From contig CAKUFD010000001.1 of the NCBI GenBank assembly GCA_934647195.1, positions 62,001 to 126,000 of the forward strand: a stretch of 64,000 bases of DNA. The letters are read 5' to 3'. The notes under the pieces are model-generated. The model was not told the origin of the DNA, did no database searches, and saw only the letters and a list, made by a program, of their open reading frames with translations. This document shows, piece by piece, positions 43,164-52,031 of the stretch. Both the position numbers and the translations under genes were made by a program. Origin of the DNA: an uncultured Collinsella sp. (lineage in GTDB: Bacteria > Actinomycetota > Coriobacteriia > Coriobacteriales > Coriobacteriaceae). Each line of letters begins with the position of its first letter. The stretch's first letter is position 1.

Positions 43164-43555
43164 AGTGCTCCTATGCTTGTTCGGTCCATACGGCGCAAAG
43201 CGCCCGAGGAACGGATGATGCATATATGCAGCTGTCGGCCATACGCTAACGTGCGGCGCAAGTCACCCCATGCGCGCGTTCTTCATGCAGCCCAGCTACC
43301 AAAGAGCACTCGCAGGGGTCAGCTACTGTGTGGTCGAGGTTTAGATTTCACCTGTTACCTTTCTTCTAACCCTGCGATCAAATTCATGGCACGAAGCCAT
43401 ACGCAAAACGAACTTCTCCAAGAGAAGCGTCCCGCGCCGGCAAAAGGCCATGAGCGCTCTAACTATAGCATCCAAAATGCGCCAGGAAGCAACATTCTTT
43501 CATGCATACGCGCGCTATACCAAACGATAACGCGCGCATGACAAAACAAGACTGG
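43164..43555 (-). promoter_or_regulatory. 392-bp leader/intergenic region with long-range stem
   Basis: On the minus strand the leader of the CBS/MgtE-N gene contains TCGCAGGG (43370-43377) pairing with CCCTGCGA (43310-43317) around about 50 bases, followed by further pairable segments. This would fit a structured metal-responsive leader, but I could not match M-box consensus blocks. Near 43507-43540 a CGCGCG-rich dyad lies just past the deacetylase stop. No gene was found in the gap. Confidence 0.35.
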
Positions 43556-45058
43556 TTATTTTTCGGGTAAGACGGCGTCTTTAGGCATCGAAACCGTTCC
43601 ATCCACCACGTCTTTGGGAAAACGGCTGTCTTTTGCCATGAGCTCCGAGACCGTAAGGAACGTGTAGCCCTGCGCCTTGAGCCTATCGATGATATCGGGC
43701 AGCGCCTCGATATCCTGGGAACGATTGCCTCCGCCATCGTGCATAAGCACGATGGACCCGTTGAACGCATGGGATAGCACCATATCGGTGATAGCCGCGG
43801 CGCCCGGGCGCTTCCAGTCCAGCGTATCGATATTCCACAACACGTTGCAGCTGATCAAATCTGCCGAGCGCGCCCATTCCGCATCCGTGAACGCACCATA
43901 GGGCGCGCGAATCATCTGCAGGCGCTTGCCCGAGGCTCCCTCGATGGCGTCAAATGCACTCGTGATCTCGGAGCGAAGATCGTCCTTGCCCAGCGTAGGA
44001 AGATTTTGGTGTCGATTGGTATGGCTCGCCAGCTCATGGCCCCCATCAAGCACTGCCTTTGTGAGAGCGGGATTTGAGCTCGCCTGATTGCCAAGGTTGA
44101 AAAACGTGGCATGCACGCCCTTTTGCGACAGGATATCGAGGATTTGCTGCGTGTAGGACGAAGGGCCATCGTCAAAGGTCAAGGCAATGTATTTGCCGCC
44201 ATCGGAAGGCTTGGGCGTAAGCGAGGCGACCTTCATATCGGTTGCTTCCTGCACAACCTCTTTATCCACCGTCTCGCCGGAAGTCTTACCGTGCCACACC
44301 TTCTTTTTCCCAGCTTTCCCCCATTGGGAGACAAACTGGATAGCCCCGCCCTTCTCCATCTGAATACCGGGTGCCATCGTCACCGTCTCCTCGGAATGCT
44401 CTTCTGTTACATCCGCGCCGTCACCCACCGTGATGGCGTTTCCATCCTCGAGCTTGAGCGAGGCGACATCGGCGGGCTTAACCTCCTTGCCGTTCACGCT
44501 TACCGAACAGCGGTCGCCCCCGCGCTCGTCAATCACATTTCCACCCACCGAGAGCAGCTTGCCCGGCTGAACATCAAAGTAGTTGTTGTCGACAAGATAC
44601 GTTTCGAGCGACGTTCCGATACGAACCTGCTTTGCCTGATCATTTACCGTAATGTGCACTGGGCGGAGGAAGCACATCCAGCCCACCCCGGCGCCAATCA
44701 GGGCAACAAGGACGCAAAGCACGATGAGGGGGACATGACTGCAGTCGGTGTGGCCGCCCGAGGAAACCGTGAACTTCGATTTTTTGAGAGCAACAACGCC
44801 GCGCGCCTTCGAGCCGCCAGCGATCAAGGGCGCATGGGGCTTCGTCGGCCTGGAGACACTCGCATCCTTCTGATGCGAGCACGCGGATTTACCGGGAACT
44901 CCGCATACACGAGCGGTGCCCGTCGCCTTATAGCGTTTAGGCTCGTGGCTGGACACATGCGACAAGGGCGGGACCGCAGACCCCTGATGCGCTTGCGGCT
45001 TCGCCTGAGGCGACCCGCCCTTGCCGGTATGCTTTTGTCCCCGGATATCCCGTGTCAT
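43556..45058 (-). CDS. Membrane-anchored polysaccharide deacetylase (NodB domain)
   Basis: This protein has 500 residues: a basic cytoplasmic N-terminus (1-105), one membrane helix (about 108-130), an extracellular middle domain (about 135-290) and a C-terminal NodB deacetylase. Catalytic motifs are complete: TFDDGPSSYT, SHTNRHQNL (metal His pair), RAPYGAF, DTLDWKRPG and LMHDGGGNR. It probably removes N-acetyl groups from peptidoglycan or another surface glycan, giving lysozyme resistance. It is the last gene of the 43.5-50.6 kb cluster, 129 bases after its degenerate paralogue. Confidence 0.92.
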   Translation of the reverse strand: MTRDIRGQKHTGKGGSPQAKPQAHQGSAVPPLSHVSSHEPKRYKATGTARVCGVPGKSACSHQKDASVSRPTKPHAPLIAGGSKARGVVALKKSKFTVSSGGHTDCSHVPLIVLCVLVALIGAGVGWMCFLRPVHITVNDQAKQVRIGTSLETYLVDNNYFDVQPGKLLSVGGNVIDERGGDRCSVSVNGKEVKPADVASLKLEDGNAITVGDGADVTEEHSEETVTMAPGIQMEKGGAIQFVSQWGKAGKKKVWHGKTSGETVDKEVVQEATDMKVASLTPKPSDGGKYIALTFDDGPSSYTQQILDILSQKGVHATFFNLGNQASSNPALTKAVLDGGHELASHTNRHQNLPTLGKDDLRSEITSAFDAIEGASGKRLQMIRAPYGAFTDAEWARSADLISCNVLWNIDTLDWKRPGAAAITDMVLSHAFNGSIVLMHDGGGNRSQDIEALPDIIDRLKAQGYTFLTVSELMAKDSRFPKDVVDGTVSMPKDAVLPEK

Positions 45059-45187
45059 GCTGCCTCGCCCTTACCATGCCAACACCCCTATCGTAATTTC
45101 GGCCTGAGTGTAGCAGCGTACAGGCTGGCGTAACAGTTACAAATTCGTCATCTAACGGTATGGAAAGACATCAATCGATGCGACAAC

Positions 45188-46576
45188 CTATTCGGCCGTC
45201 GCATCCGCATCGCCATCGGTCTGCGTAGCCAGCGTAGGCAGGGTAGCGCTCTTGGGCATCGATGCCTGCGACAGGTCGATTGCGCCCTTGAGGTCCTTAT
45301 CGGTTGCGATCAGGTCGTCAAGCGTCACAAGCGTATAGCCATCAGCCAAAAGCTTATCGATAATCTGGGGCAGCGCCTCGACGGTCTGGGCAGACGTCTC
45401 GTCGTTATCCGTCATGGACACGATACTGCCGTTCGAAACCGAGGCGGTAACGGTCTCGATAACGCTCTCGGCACCCGGGCGCAACCAATCGCCCGAATCG
45501 AAGCTCCAAGATACGGCAGCGCCCATCAAGTCCATAGCCGCCGCCCACTGCTCTTCGCTCATGCGGCCATCGGCCGAACGGACAAGGGCGGTCTTGGAGC
45601 CCGTTGCCGCACTCACCGCGTCGAGCCCCGCGGCCAAGGTGCTGCGGAGCGAATCGCCCGTCTTGTCGCCCAGCGAGGCATACAGGCCCACCTCGCACCC
45701 GGCATCTGCGATGGCGCGCGCCTGGCTTGCATAGGTGGAAGCATTGTCTGAGTTCAGGAAAAAAGTAGCGGTAACGCCCTTCTTTTTAAGAATCTCGAGG
45801 ATCTGATCGGTATATTTGCTCGGCGCACCGTTAAAGGTGAGCGCAATGTACTTTCCGGACTTCGGCTTAATCGAGGCGCACGCCACCACGGCATCCACCG
45901 GCTCTTTCACTACGCCACGGTCCTGCGTCTTGCCCGAAGTCTTTCCGGTCCAGATTTCGCTTCGGCCGGCCTCGCCCCAGGTCTTGACGTACTGGATGGC
46001 ACCCGACCCTTCAAAAGAAATGGTCGGTTGAATCGTGGTGGCCTTGATATCGTGCTCCTCGTAGGTGTCGCGACCGTTTTCGATGGTCAGCTTCTCGCCG
46101 CCAGTCAACTTAATCGAGGCAAGCTCGCTGTTCTCGATCTGCTTCTTCCCCAGCTTGACCGAAATCTTCTCGCCACCACGCTTGGTGAGCACAGAATCGT
46201 CCACCGCCAGCAAATTGCCGGCGCGAACCTCAATGCTTTGACTATCGATGAGCTGCTCGATGGTCGAATTGATACGTACTTGAACCGTCGAACCGTTGAG
46301 CTCCACGTCGACCGAGCGGTTGGTATAGCCGATAACAGCGGCGATAAACAGCAGAAACGCACAGCCCACCGCAATAAATGCATACGGGTTGCGCTTGTTG
46401 GGCCGCATGTTGCGGCGTCGATTGCTGCGGCCAAATCCCTGCGTATGGTGCAGATACGTAGCTCCTGGCTTCTTGGCACGACGACGCGCCGAAGACGGAA
46501 GCTGCTGACCTACGGGCGCACGCCGATAGGTGGGTCGTTTTTTATTCGTGGAGTAGGACGTGGTGTATTGAGGCAA
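45188..46576 (-). CDS. NodB-fold paralogue with lost catalytic residues
   Basis: This 462-residue protein has the same layout as its neighbour: a basic N-terminus, a helix near 120-140, a middle domain and a NodB fold. Every catalytic motif is altered: TFNGAPSKYT for TFDDGPS, GLYASLGDK for the SHTNRH metal site, RSADGRM for RAPYG, and SMTDNDETS for MHDGG. The fold-supporting WLRPG and VEALPQIIDKL are kept. It is therefore likely a pseudoenzyme with a structural or regulatory role. TTG 46576 is chosen: GGGGAGGGG lies 7 bases before it, while longer frames run into the PRC gene. Confidence 0.85.
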   Translation of the reverse strand: MPQYTTSYSTNKKRPTYRRAPVGQQLPSSARRRAKKPGATYLHHTQGFGRSNRRRNMRPNKRNPYAFIAVGCAFLLFIAAVIGYTNRSVDVELNGSTVQVRINSTIEQLIDSQSIEVRAGNLLAVDDSVLTKRGGEKISVKLGKKQIENSELASIKLTGGEKLTIENGRDTYEEHDIKATTIQPTISFEGSGAIQYVKTWGEAGRSEIWTGKTSGKTQDRGVVKEPVDAVVACASIKPKSGKYIALTFNGAPSKYTDQILEILKKKGVTATFFLNSDNASTYASQARAIADAGCEVGLYASLGDKTGDSLRSTLAAGLDAVSAATGSKTALVRSADGRMSEEQWAAAMDLMGAAVSWSFDSGDWLRPGAESVIETVTASVSNGSIVSMTDNDETSAQTVEALPQIIDKLLADGYTLVTLDDLIATDKDLKGAIDLSQASMPKSATLPTLATQTDGDADATAE

Positions 46577-46616
46577 TGCGTATCCCCTCCCCTTCTTTCG
46601 CGATCCGCGATCGACA

Positions 46617-47378
46617 TTACTTTGCGCGTTTCTTTTTTGCCGGCGTGCCCGCCGCCTTCTTATATTCGGCAGCAAACGATTTGAACATGCCCTTGGTGCG
46701 ACCCAGCTGTTTGCCCAATGCCTTTGAGCCACGATCGAGGGCAACTGAGCCCTTGTCGTCCAAAACTTTGGCCCCCGCCTTGACTTTAGTGGAGACAGCC
46801 ACACTTGCCTCGGCGGCATGTGCCGCTGCGCCGCCCGAGAAGCTCAGGTCGAGAACCTCGTCTGCCACGATCATCGCGCCATCGCGATACCCTTTGAGAT
46901 AGGACGCCGGCATCTGGATATCGCCCAGAAGCGCACTCGAAGCCATACCGCCCGTAAGCTGGAAATGGTCCACTTCACCGGTCTTTGAATCAAAGGCGGC
47001 CTCGGCACAATACCCAACCGACTTGCCCGATTTGGTACGCACATCCATGCCTGTCCAAATTAGACAACGATCAAGGTCGATTCCCAGCCGCTTTGCAGCC
47101 GGCGCATCGAAGTTCTCTTTTGTATCGACCACGCACGGCACGCCCTCATACATCTCAAGGGCATCAAGGGGAACAAACTTGTCGGCTTGTTTGACCATGC
47201 CCACGATATCGGGCAGCTTGACCATAAAGCCTACAACACGCTTCCCGTTAGGCGTAAACACGGGAAAGTGCACCCTTCCGAGCTTTTTGGGCTCTTTGGG
47301 TGCACCGTTTTTATCCAGCCGTTTGTCAGGTGCGGGAATGCGGTAGGTGCGCTTTCCCTGGATATCAGCTACCAGCAT
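46617..47378 (-). CDS. PRC-barrel domain protein
   Basis: This soluble protein has 253 residues. Two PRC-barrel-like segments are visible (LGRVHFPVFTPNGKRVVGFM at about 33-52 and KSGKSVGYCAEAAFDSKTGE at about 115-135). A Lys/Ala-rich C-terminal tail follows (KAAGTPAKKKRAK). Such domains occur in RimM and in photosynthetic reaction centres and often mediate protein binding; function here is unknown. Its ATG follows the YtxH stop directly (TAA then ATG), so they are translationally coupled. Confidence 0.85.
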   Translation of the reverse strand: MLVADIQGKRTYRIPAPDKRLDKNGAPKEPKKLGRVHFPVFTPNGKRVVGFMVKLPDIVGMVKQADKFVPLDALEMYEGVPCVVDTKENFDAPAAKRLGIDLDRCLIWTGMDVRTKSGKSVGYCAEAAFDSKTGEVDHFQLTGGMASSALLGDIQMPASYLKGYRDGAMIVADEVLDLSFSGGAAAHAAEASVAVSTKVKAGAKVLDDKGSVALDRGSKALGKQLGRTKGMFKSFAAEYKKAAGTPAKKKRAK

Positions 47379-47768
47379 TTATGCCTCGGGAGCTGCCTCG
47401 GTGTCGACGGCGGGCTCGTCCTCAACCGTCTCGACAACCACATCGGCAGCAGGGGTCACCGTGCCGCCGGCAATGGCATCGTTGAGCTGCTCGCGCAGCT
47501 GGTCCATGCGCTCGCGAGCAAGGTCGACCTTGGCACGGAGCTCATCGGTCTTGGCGTCGACCATGGGGCCGAAGTCGGTTGCAGCGGTACGAGCCTGATC
47601 GACACCCTGCTCGTAGGCATCGCGGGCGTTATCCCACGCGTCGTTAGCGATGTCGGCTGCCATCGCGCGCGTCTCGGCGCCGGAGCGCGGAGCGAGCATG
47701 ATGCCGGCGATCGTGCCTGCGGCAGCACCGAAGAAAGCGCCTGCTGCGAAGTTAAATGCTTTACCCAT
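47379..47768 (-). CDS. YtxH-like membrane/envelope protein
   Basis: This protein has 129 residues. A Gly/Ala-rich hydrophobic N-terminus (FNFAAGAFFGAAAGTIAGIM) followed by LAPRSGAETR is the YtxH pattern. A long charged helix and an acidic tail complete it. The family is small, membrane-associated and often stress-induced, with unknown function. GGAGG lies 7 bases before ATG 47768. It is the first gene of the coupled YtxH-PRC-NodB group. Confidence 0.88.
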   Translation of the reverse strand: MGKAFNFAAGAFFGAAAGTIAGIMLAPRSGAETRAMAADIANDAWDNARDAYEQGVDQARTAATDFGPMVDAKTDELRAKVDLARERMDQLREQLNDAIAGGTVTPAADVVVETVEDEPAVDTEAAPEA

Positions 47769-47866
47769 GTCGTTTCCTCCCAAGGAGAGACTCCAGCGAA
47801 TGTTGATTCATTATACCCACCTGTCGCGAAGACGCGACAACGTGACGCATCGACTGTCGGCGACGC

Positions 47867-48517
47867 CTAAGCGAGGGGCGCCGAATCCGCCCCCTCATGC
47901 GCGGCGCGGGAACCCTCGGCAGCAGCCCCGCCAAACACGGCGGATGCATGCGCAGAGGAGGTGTCCGGTGCGATGCCCTCGGTATCGATAACCACAGGCG
48001 CCGCGTCCTCTTCTTCAGCCTCGGGCGCATCCGGCTTTTCACCGCGCACGGTAAGGACCAAATTGCGAAGCGCCGCAACGGTGCCCGGGAAATCGGGAGC
48101 AGGGGCGTTGCCGTGCAAAAACGCCCAGTCCATCATGAACGTGGCAGACGAAAGGGCGCCGATTGTCAACGTGTCATCAGGGCAGGAAAGCTCGACCTCA
48201 AACGTACGGTCCTCGCCCGGAACGCGACGCGTGCGACCACAGGAGATGTCACCGGCAAGACCGGTCTCACGCATGATCTCGACGCTCAGGTGCTCCAGCA
48301 GGTGGGCGACCTCGGTCTCGTGCATGCAGTCCTGAAACTCACGGCCCGCATCGCCCAGACACAGGTGATGGGCAATCTCGGGGGCAAGGTAATAGACGCG
48401 CGCCGTCGCCTCGATATCTTGCGAGGTCATGGTCGGCAAGCCCTCGTTCACAGCGATGCGCGCCGTGAGCTTTTCGGCGCCCACCGTGATCTTCTCTATA
48501 TTGAACAGCTCAGACAT
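47867..48517 (-). CDS. Stand-alone cyanophycin-synthetase N-terminal-like domain protein
   Basis: This protein has 216 residues. Residues about 60-110 (HETEVAHLLEHLSVEIM ... GDISCGRTRRV) resemble the N-terminal domain of cyanophycin synthetase, where an H-x-x-EH-x-ALELQ motif and a GRTR motif occur. The ATP-grasp and Mur-ligase domains of that enzyme are absent. The C-terminal third (about 155-216) is acidic and low-complexity. It begins 12 bases after the CorC-type gene stop with GGAAGAG as ribosome site. Function is unknown; the assignment rests on motif recognition only. Confidence 0.65.
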   Translation of the reverse strand: MSELFNIEKITVGAEKLTARIAVNEGLPTMTSQDIEATARVYYLAPEIAHHLCLGDAGREFQDCMHETEVAHLLEHLSVEIMRETGLAGDISCGRTRRVPGEDRTFEVELSCPDDTLTIGALSSATFMMDWAFLHGNAPAPDFPGTVAALRNLVLTVRGEKPDAPEAEEEDAAPVVIDTEGIAPDTSSAHASAVFGGAAAEGSRAAHEGADSAPLA

Positions 48518-48529
48518 ATGCCGCTCTTC

Positions 48530-49867
48530 CTACTCGTGCGCAGTGGCTTGTGCTTCCTCATTTTGAGGAGCAGGCTCATCGGGCGCAGGTGCCGTCACGC
48601 GAATCAGCGAGATGCGTTGGCCTCGCATAGATTGAACTTTAAACTTGTACCCGCTAACTTCAAAGACCTCGCCGATATCCGGAACAGAATCGCACAGATC
48701 CAAAATCCATCCGGCTACGGTCTCGTAATCGTCGCTCTCCTCGATAGGCCAGCCCAGATCAACCGCATCATCGCACGGGAAACGGCCATCGACCAGCCAC
48801 TCGCGGCGCGAAAGGCGCGTGAGGTATTTATTGTCCGGATCGAACTCGTCCTCGATCTCGCCCACGATTTCCTCGACGATATCCTCGATGGTGATGATGC
48901 CGGCTGTGCCGCCGTATTCGTCCACCACCACGACGATCTGCTCGTGCGCGTTTTGCATCTCGGAAAGCAGCGGCAAGATGTCCTTGGTATCGGGCACGAA
49001 CGTCGCATCGCGCATGTACTTTGCAACGCGGTCGTCCTCATCGCCCGACATCATAGGTTCAAGAAGGTCCTTGATGTGGGCGATGCCCACCACGTTGTCC
49101 TGATCCTCATGGAAGATCGGCAGGCGGGAGAATCCCGTGCGGCGCATGACCGCCATGACCTCTTCCACCTTGTCGGTGTCCTCGCACATGGTGATGTCGA
49201 CACGCGGAACCATGACCTCACGGGCAACCGAGTCGCCCAGGTCAAAGACCTCGTGGATGATGCGCTTTTCCTCATCAAGCAGCGTATCCTGCTCGTTGAT
49301 CATGTACTTGATCTCCTCTTCGGAGACGTTTTGACGATCGTCGGCGCTCTTGATGCGCAGCAGGCGCGCAAGGCCGTCGGCACACGCACCGGTAAGCCAC
49401 ACGGCGGGACGGGCGATCTTTTGGAAAATCGAAAGCGGCCCCACAACCTGCTTGGACACACCCTCGGCATTGGCAAGGCCAATGCGCTTGGGCACGAGCT
49501 CACCGACAACAACCGAGATAAACGATACGACGATGGTGATGAGCACCGGCGCAAGACCACGTGCGATAGCGGTGAGCGGAGCGATGCCAAACCCGCTCAG
49601 CCAGCGTGCCAGGGGGTCGGAAAGGCTCGTCGAGGCAACGGCAGATGACGCAAAGCCCACGAGCGTGATGGCAACCTGGATGGTCGCCAGGAATTCATCG
49701 GAATCGGCCGCGAGCTCGGCGGCCTTGGCAGCGCGGCGGTCGCCTTCCTCCGCCTCATGCTCGAGCACCGTACGTTTTGCCGTGGTCAGCGCCATCTCGG
49801 ACATCGAGAAGAAGCCGTTCACGATCGTAAGAAGCAGCGTGGTGATAATGCTGATGGTTATGTCCAT
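48530..49867 (-). CDS. Hemolysin/CorC (CNNM-type) transporter family protein
   Basis: This membrane protein has 445 residues: an N-terminal DUF21/CNNM domain with about four helices (VNGFFSMSEMALTTAKR, VVSFISVVVGELVPKRIGL), two CBS motifs (about 205-330) and a C-terminal CorC_HlyC domain (SRREWLVDGRFPCDDAV). Members move or control Mg2+ or other divalent cations. GGAGG lies upstream of ATG 49867, though farther than usual. It is followed by the cyanophycin-like gene and preceded by hemolysin III. Confidence 0.92.
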   Translation of the reverse strand: MDITISIITTLLLTIVNGFFSMSEMALTTAKRTVLEHEAEEGDRRAAKAAELAADSDEFLATIQVAITLVGFASSAVASTSLSDPLARWLSGFGIAPLTAIARGLAPVLITIVVSFISVVVGELVPKRIGLANAEGVSKQVVGPLSIFQKIARPAVWLTGACADGLARLLRIKSADDRQNVSEEEIKYMINEQDTLLDEEKRIIHEVFDLGDSVAREVMVPRVDITMCEDTDKVEEVMAVMRRTGFSRLPIFHEDQDNVVGIAHIKDLLEPMMSGDEDDRVAKYMRDATFVPDTKDILPLLSEMQNAHEQIVVVVDEYGGTAGIITIEDIVEEIVGEIEDEFDPDNKYLTRLSRREWLVDGRFPCDDAVDLGWPIEESDDYETVAGWILDLCDSVPDIGEVFEVSGYKFKVQSMRGQRISLIRVTAPAPDEPAPQNEEAQATAHE

Positions 49868-49933
49868 AGGGACGTTTTCAAACCTCCAAGGGAGTGGGAA
49901 CGGTAAACAGCAAGCGGCAAGCCGCAGGCGCTA

Positions 49934-50617
49934 TCAGATCACGAAGAAGATCACCGCCATAAACTGGAAGATGCTTCCGGCAAGAACCCACAGGTGAAAC
50001 ACGCTGTGCATATAGCGAATCTTTTTGGCAATGTAGAACGGCACGCCGATGGTGTAGCAAACGCCGCCGATGGCGAGCAGGGCCAGCGCAAGCGGCTCGA
50101 GCAAACCGACCAGCTGAGGCAGGCGAAACGCAACGAGCCACCCCATGACCAGGTAGATCACGCCCGTAAGCCAGCGAGGTTGACGCTCGCGCATGATGGC
50201 CTCAAATGCAATGCCCGCAAACGCCATGACCCACACGATAACGAACAGCACGATGCCGCCATCGTTCTCGAGCGTGATAAGGCAAAACGGCGTATAGCTG
50301 CCCGCGATGAGCAGGTAGATGCAGCTGTGATCGATAATGCGGAACACGCGCTTAGCAGCTCGCGGCTGAATAGCGTGGTACAGCGTCGACGCAAGATACT
50401 CGAGAATGATGGAGACGCCGTAAACGATGGCGGCAACCAACGAGGCGGGATGCGCGCCACTCAAAGCGGCCTTGACAATCAAAAGCACCAAACCGGCAAT
50501 GCCCAACAGGCATCCGACACCGTGGGTGACGGAGTTCATGATCTCCTCGCCCAGAGTGTAGTGTGGAACCGCCGCGGTATCGGGCCGCGGCTTAGTACTG
50601 CCGCTTGTATCAGACAT
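49934..50617 (-). CDS. Hemolysin III family (PAQR-type) membrane protein
   Basis: This seven-helix membrane protein has 227 residues. It shows MNSVTHGVGCLLGIAGLVLL, the YLASTLYHAI Ser/His site, RIIDHSCIYLLIAGSYTPF and the late HSVFHLWVLAG His pair. These residues make the presumed zinc site of the PAQR/HlyIII fold. Function is unresolved; hydrolase activity on lipids is suspected for relatives. ATG 50617 is downstream of GGAGG; the longer frame from 50653 adds a non-conserved leader. It heads the 43.5-50.6 kb envelope cluster. Confidence 0.92.
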   Translation of the reverse strand: MSDTSGSTKPRPDTAAVPHYTLGEEIMNSVTHGVGCLLGIAGLVLLIVKAALSGAHPASLVAAIVYGVSIILEYLASTLYHAIQPRAAKRVFRIIDHSCIYLLIAGSYTPFCLITLENDGGIVLFVIVWVMAFAGIAFEAIMRERQPRWLTGVIYLVMGWLVAFRLPQLVGLLEPLALALLAIGGVCYTIGVPFYIAKKIRYMHSVFHLWVLAGSIFQFMAVIFFVI

Positions 50618-50721
50618 AGTAGATGCGTCCTCCAAGAAAATAGTTCTCAACACTATAGCAAACAGCAGGTAAACGCGCGAGTTCTACACGCATATCCTGC
50701 TGTTTTGCCACATAACATAAA

Positions 50722-50755
50722 ATGGGGGACGAGCGCACGTACGCCTATCCCCCAT
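50722..50755 (-). terminator. Terminator after the DUF362 gene
   Basis: The stem ATGGGGGA (50722-50729) / TCCCCCAT (50748-50755) is perfect over 8 bp and ends in TTTTATG on the minus strand. Confidence 0.75.
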
Positions 50756-50776
50756 CTGATTTCGGACTGCTATTAA

Positions 50777-51970
50777 CTATTTGACCTCGATGAGCTCATA
50801 TTTGCTAGTGCCGAGGCCGATCTTTTCGGCATGAGCGATACAGGCGCGCCAATCGGTATCGGGATGCGTGATGCAGAACGGATCGCGGGCCTGGTCGCCA
50901 TGCAGGTGCTCGTGCTCGCGCTCCATCTTCTCTGCGCTCTCGGTGAGCACGGTGTTGGGAAGCGGGGCCTGAGCCATTGCCGCATCGGCACACGCCTGGT
51001 CGATGGCCACGGGATCGAAGCTCGCAAACATGCCGATGTCGTTGATGATCGGCGTGTCGTTTTCGGCATGGCAATCGCAGTTGGGGCTGATGTCCATTGC
51101 AAGCGAGATGTGGAAGCTCGGACGATCCTGCACAATGGCCTGTGTGTACTCGGCAATCTTGCAGTTGAGTACGTCGGCGGCAGCATCGTAATCGGGGCAG
51201 ATGGCATCCTGGTTACACACGCCGATGCAACGGCCGCAGCCCACGCAGCGTTCGTGGTCGATGGTCGCCACGTGAACCTCACGGGTCTTTCCACTTGCCG
51301 TGGTGCGCTCGCGCACTTCGTCAAAACTAAAGGCACCGTGCGCGCAGATCTTTTCGCACGCATGGCAGCCAATGCAGCGCTCGACATTGACACTGGGCTT
51401 ACCGGCGGCGTGCTGCTCCATCTTGCCCGCACGGGAACCTCCGCCCATGCCGATGTTCTTCATGGCGCCACCAAAGCCGGCCTGCTCATGCCCCTTGAAA
51501 TGCGTGAGGCTGATCACGATATCGGCATCCATGAGCGCATGACCGATCTTGGCCTCCTGCACGTACTCGCCGTTCTTAACCGGCACGAGCGTCTCGTCGG
51601 TACCCTTGATGCCATCGGCGATAATCACCTGACAGCCGGTCGCATACGGCGTGAAGCCATTTTGATAGGCGGTGTCGATATGCTCAAGGGCGTTTTTACG
51701 ACTGCCCACGTACAGCGTATTGCAGTCGGTGAGGAAGGGCTTGCCGCCCAATTCCTTGACGACATCGGCCACGACGCGCGCGTAATTGGGCCGCAGGAAA
51801 CTGAGGTTTCCCAACTCGCCAAAGTGAATCTTGATAGCGACAAACTTGTTCTCGAAATCAATCTGATCGATCCCCGCGCGATACATAAGGCGCTTGAGCT
51901 TATCGAGCTGGCTCTCGCGGCCATAAGTGCGCAAGTTGGTGAAATAGACCTTGGCGGAATCGGTTGTCAT
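50777..51970 (-). CDS. DUF362 iron-sulfur protein
   Basis: This protein has 397 residues, with a DUF362 domain at the N-terminus (KIHFGELGNLSFLRP, SLTHFKGHEQAGFGGAMKN) and two 4Fe-4S motifs. The motifs are CIGCHACEKIC (about 199-209) and CVGCGRCIGVC (about 243-253). A further Cys-containing stretch follows (NCDCHAEND). Such proteins are common in anaerobes and likely transfer electrons; the partner is unknown. GAGGGGC precedes ATG 51970. murE lies 61 bases upstream, so it may be co-transcribed with murE. Confidence 0.9.
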   Translation of the reverse strand: MTTDSAKVYFTNLRTYGRESQLDKLKRLMYRAGIDQIDFENKFVAIKIHFGELGNLSFLRPNYARVVADVVKELGGKPFLTDCNTLYVGSRKNALEHIDTAYQNGFTPYATGCQVIIADGIKGTDETLVPVKNGEYVQEAKIGHALMDADIVISLTHFKGHEQAGFGGAMKNIGMGGGSRAGKMEQHAAGKPSVNVERCIGCHACEKICAHGAFSFDEVRERTTASGKTREVHVATIDHERCVGCGRCIGVCNQDAICPDYDAAADVLNCKIAEYTQAIVQDRPSFHISLAMDISPNCDCHAENDTPIINDIGMFASFDPVAIDQACADAAMAQAPLPNTVLTESAEKMEREHEHLHGDQARDPFCITHPDTDWRACIAHAEKIGLGTSKYELIEVK

Positions 51971-52031
51971 AGCTGCCCCTCATTTTCTTGGTGTACATAT
52001 GGCTGAGTAAATCCCCTCGACGTTCAGGCCC

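Noticed and set aside
43164-43555. Calling an M-box riboswitch for the Mg-related genes
   Set aside because: A stem is visible, but M-box consensus blocks could not be aligned, so only a generic structured leader is reported.
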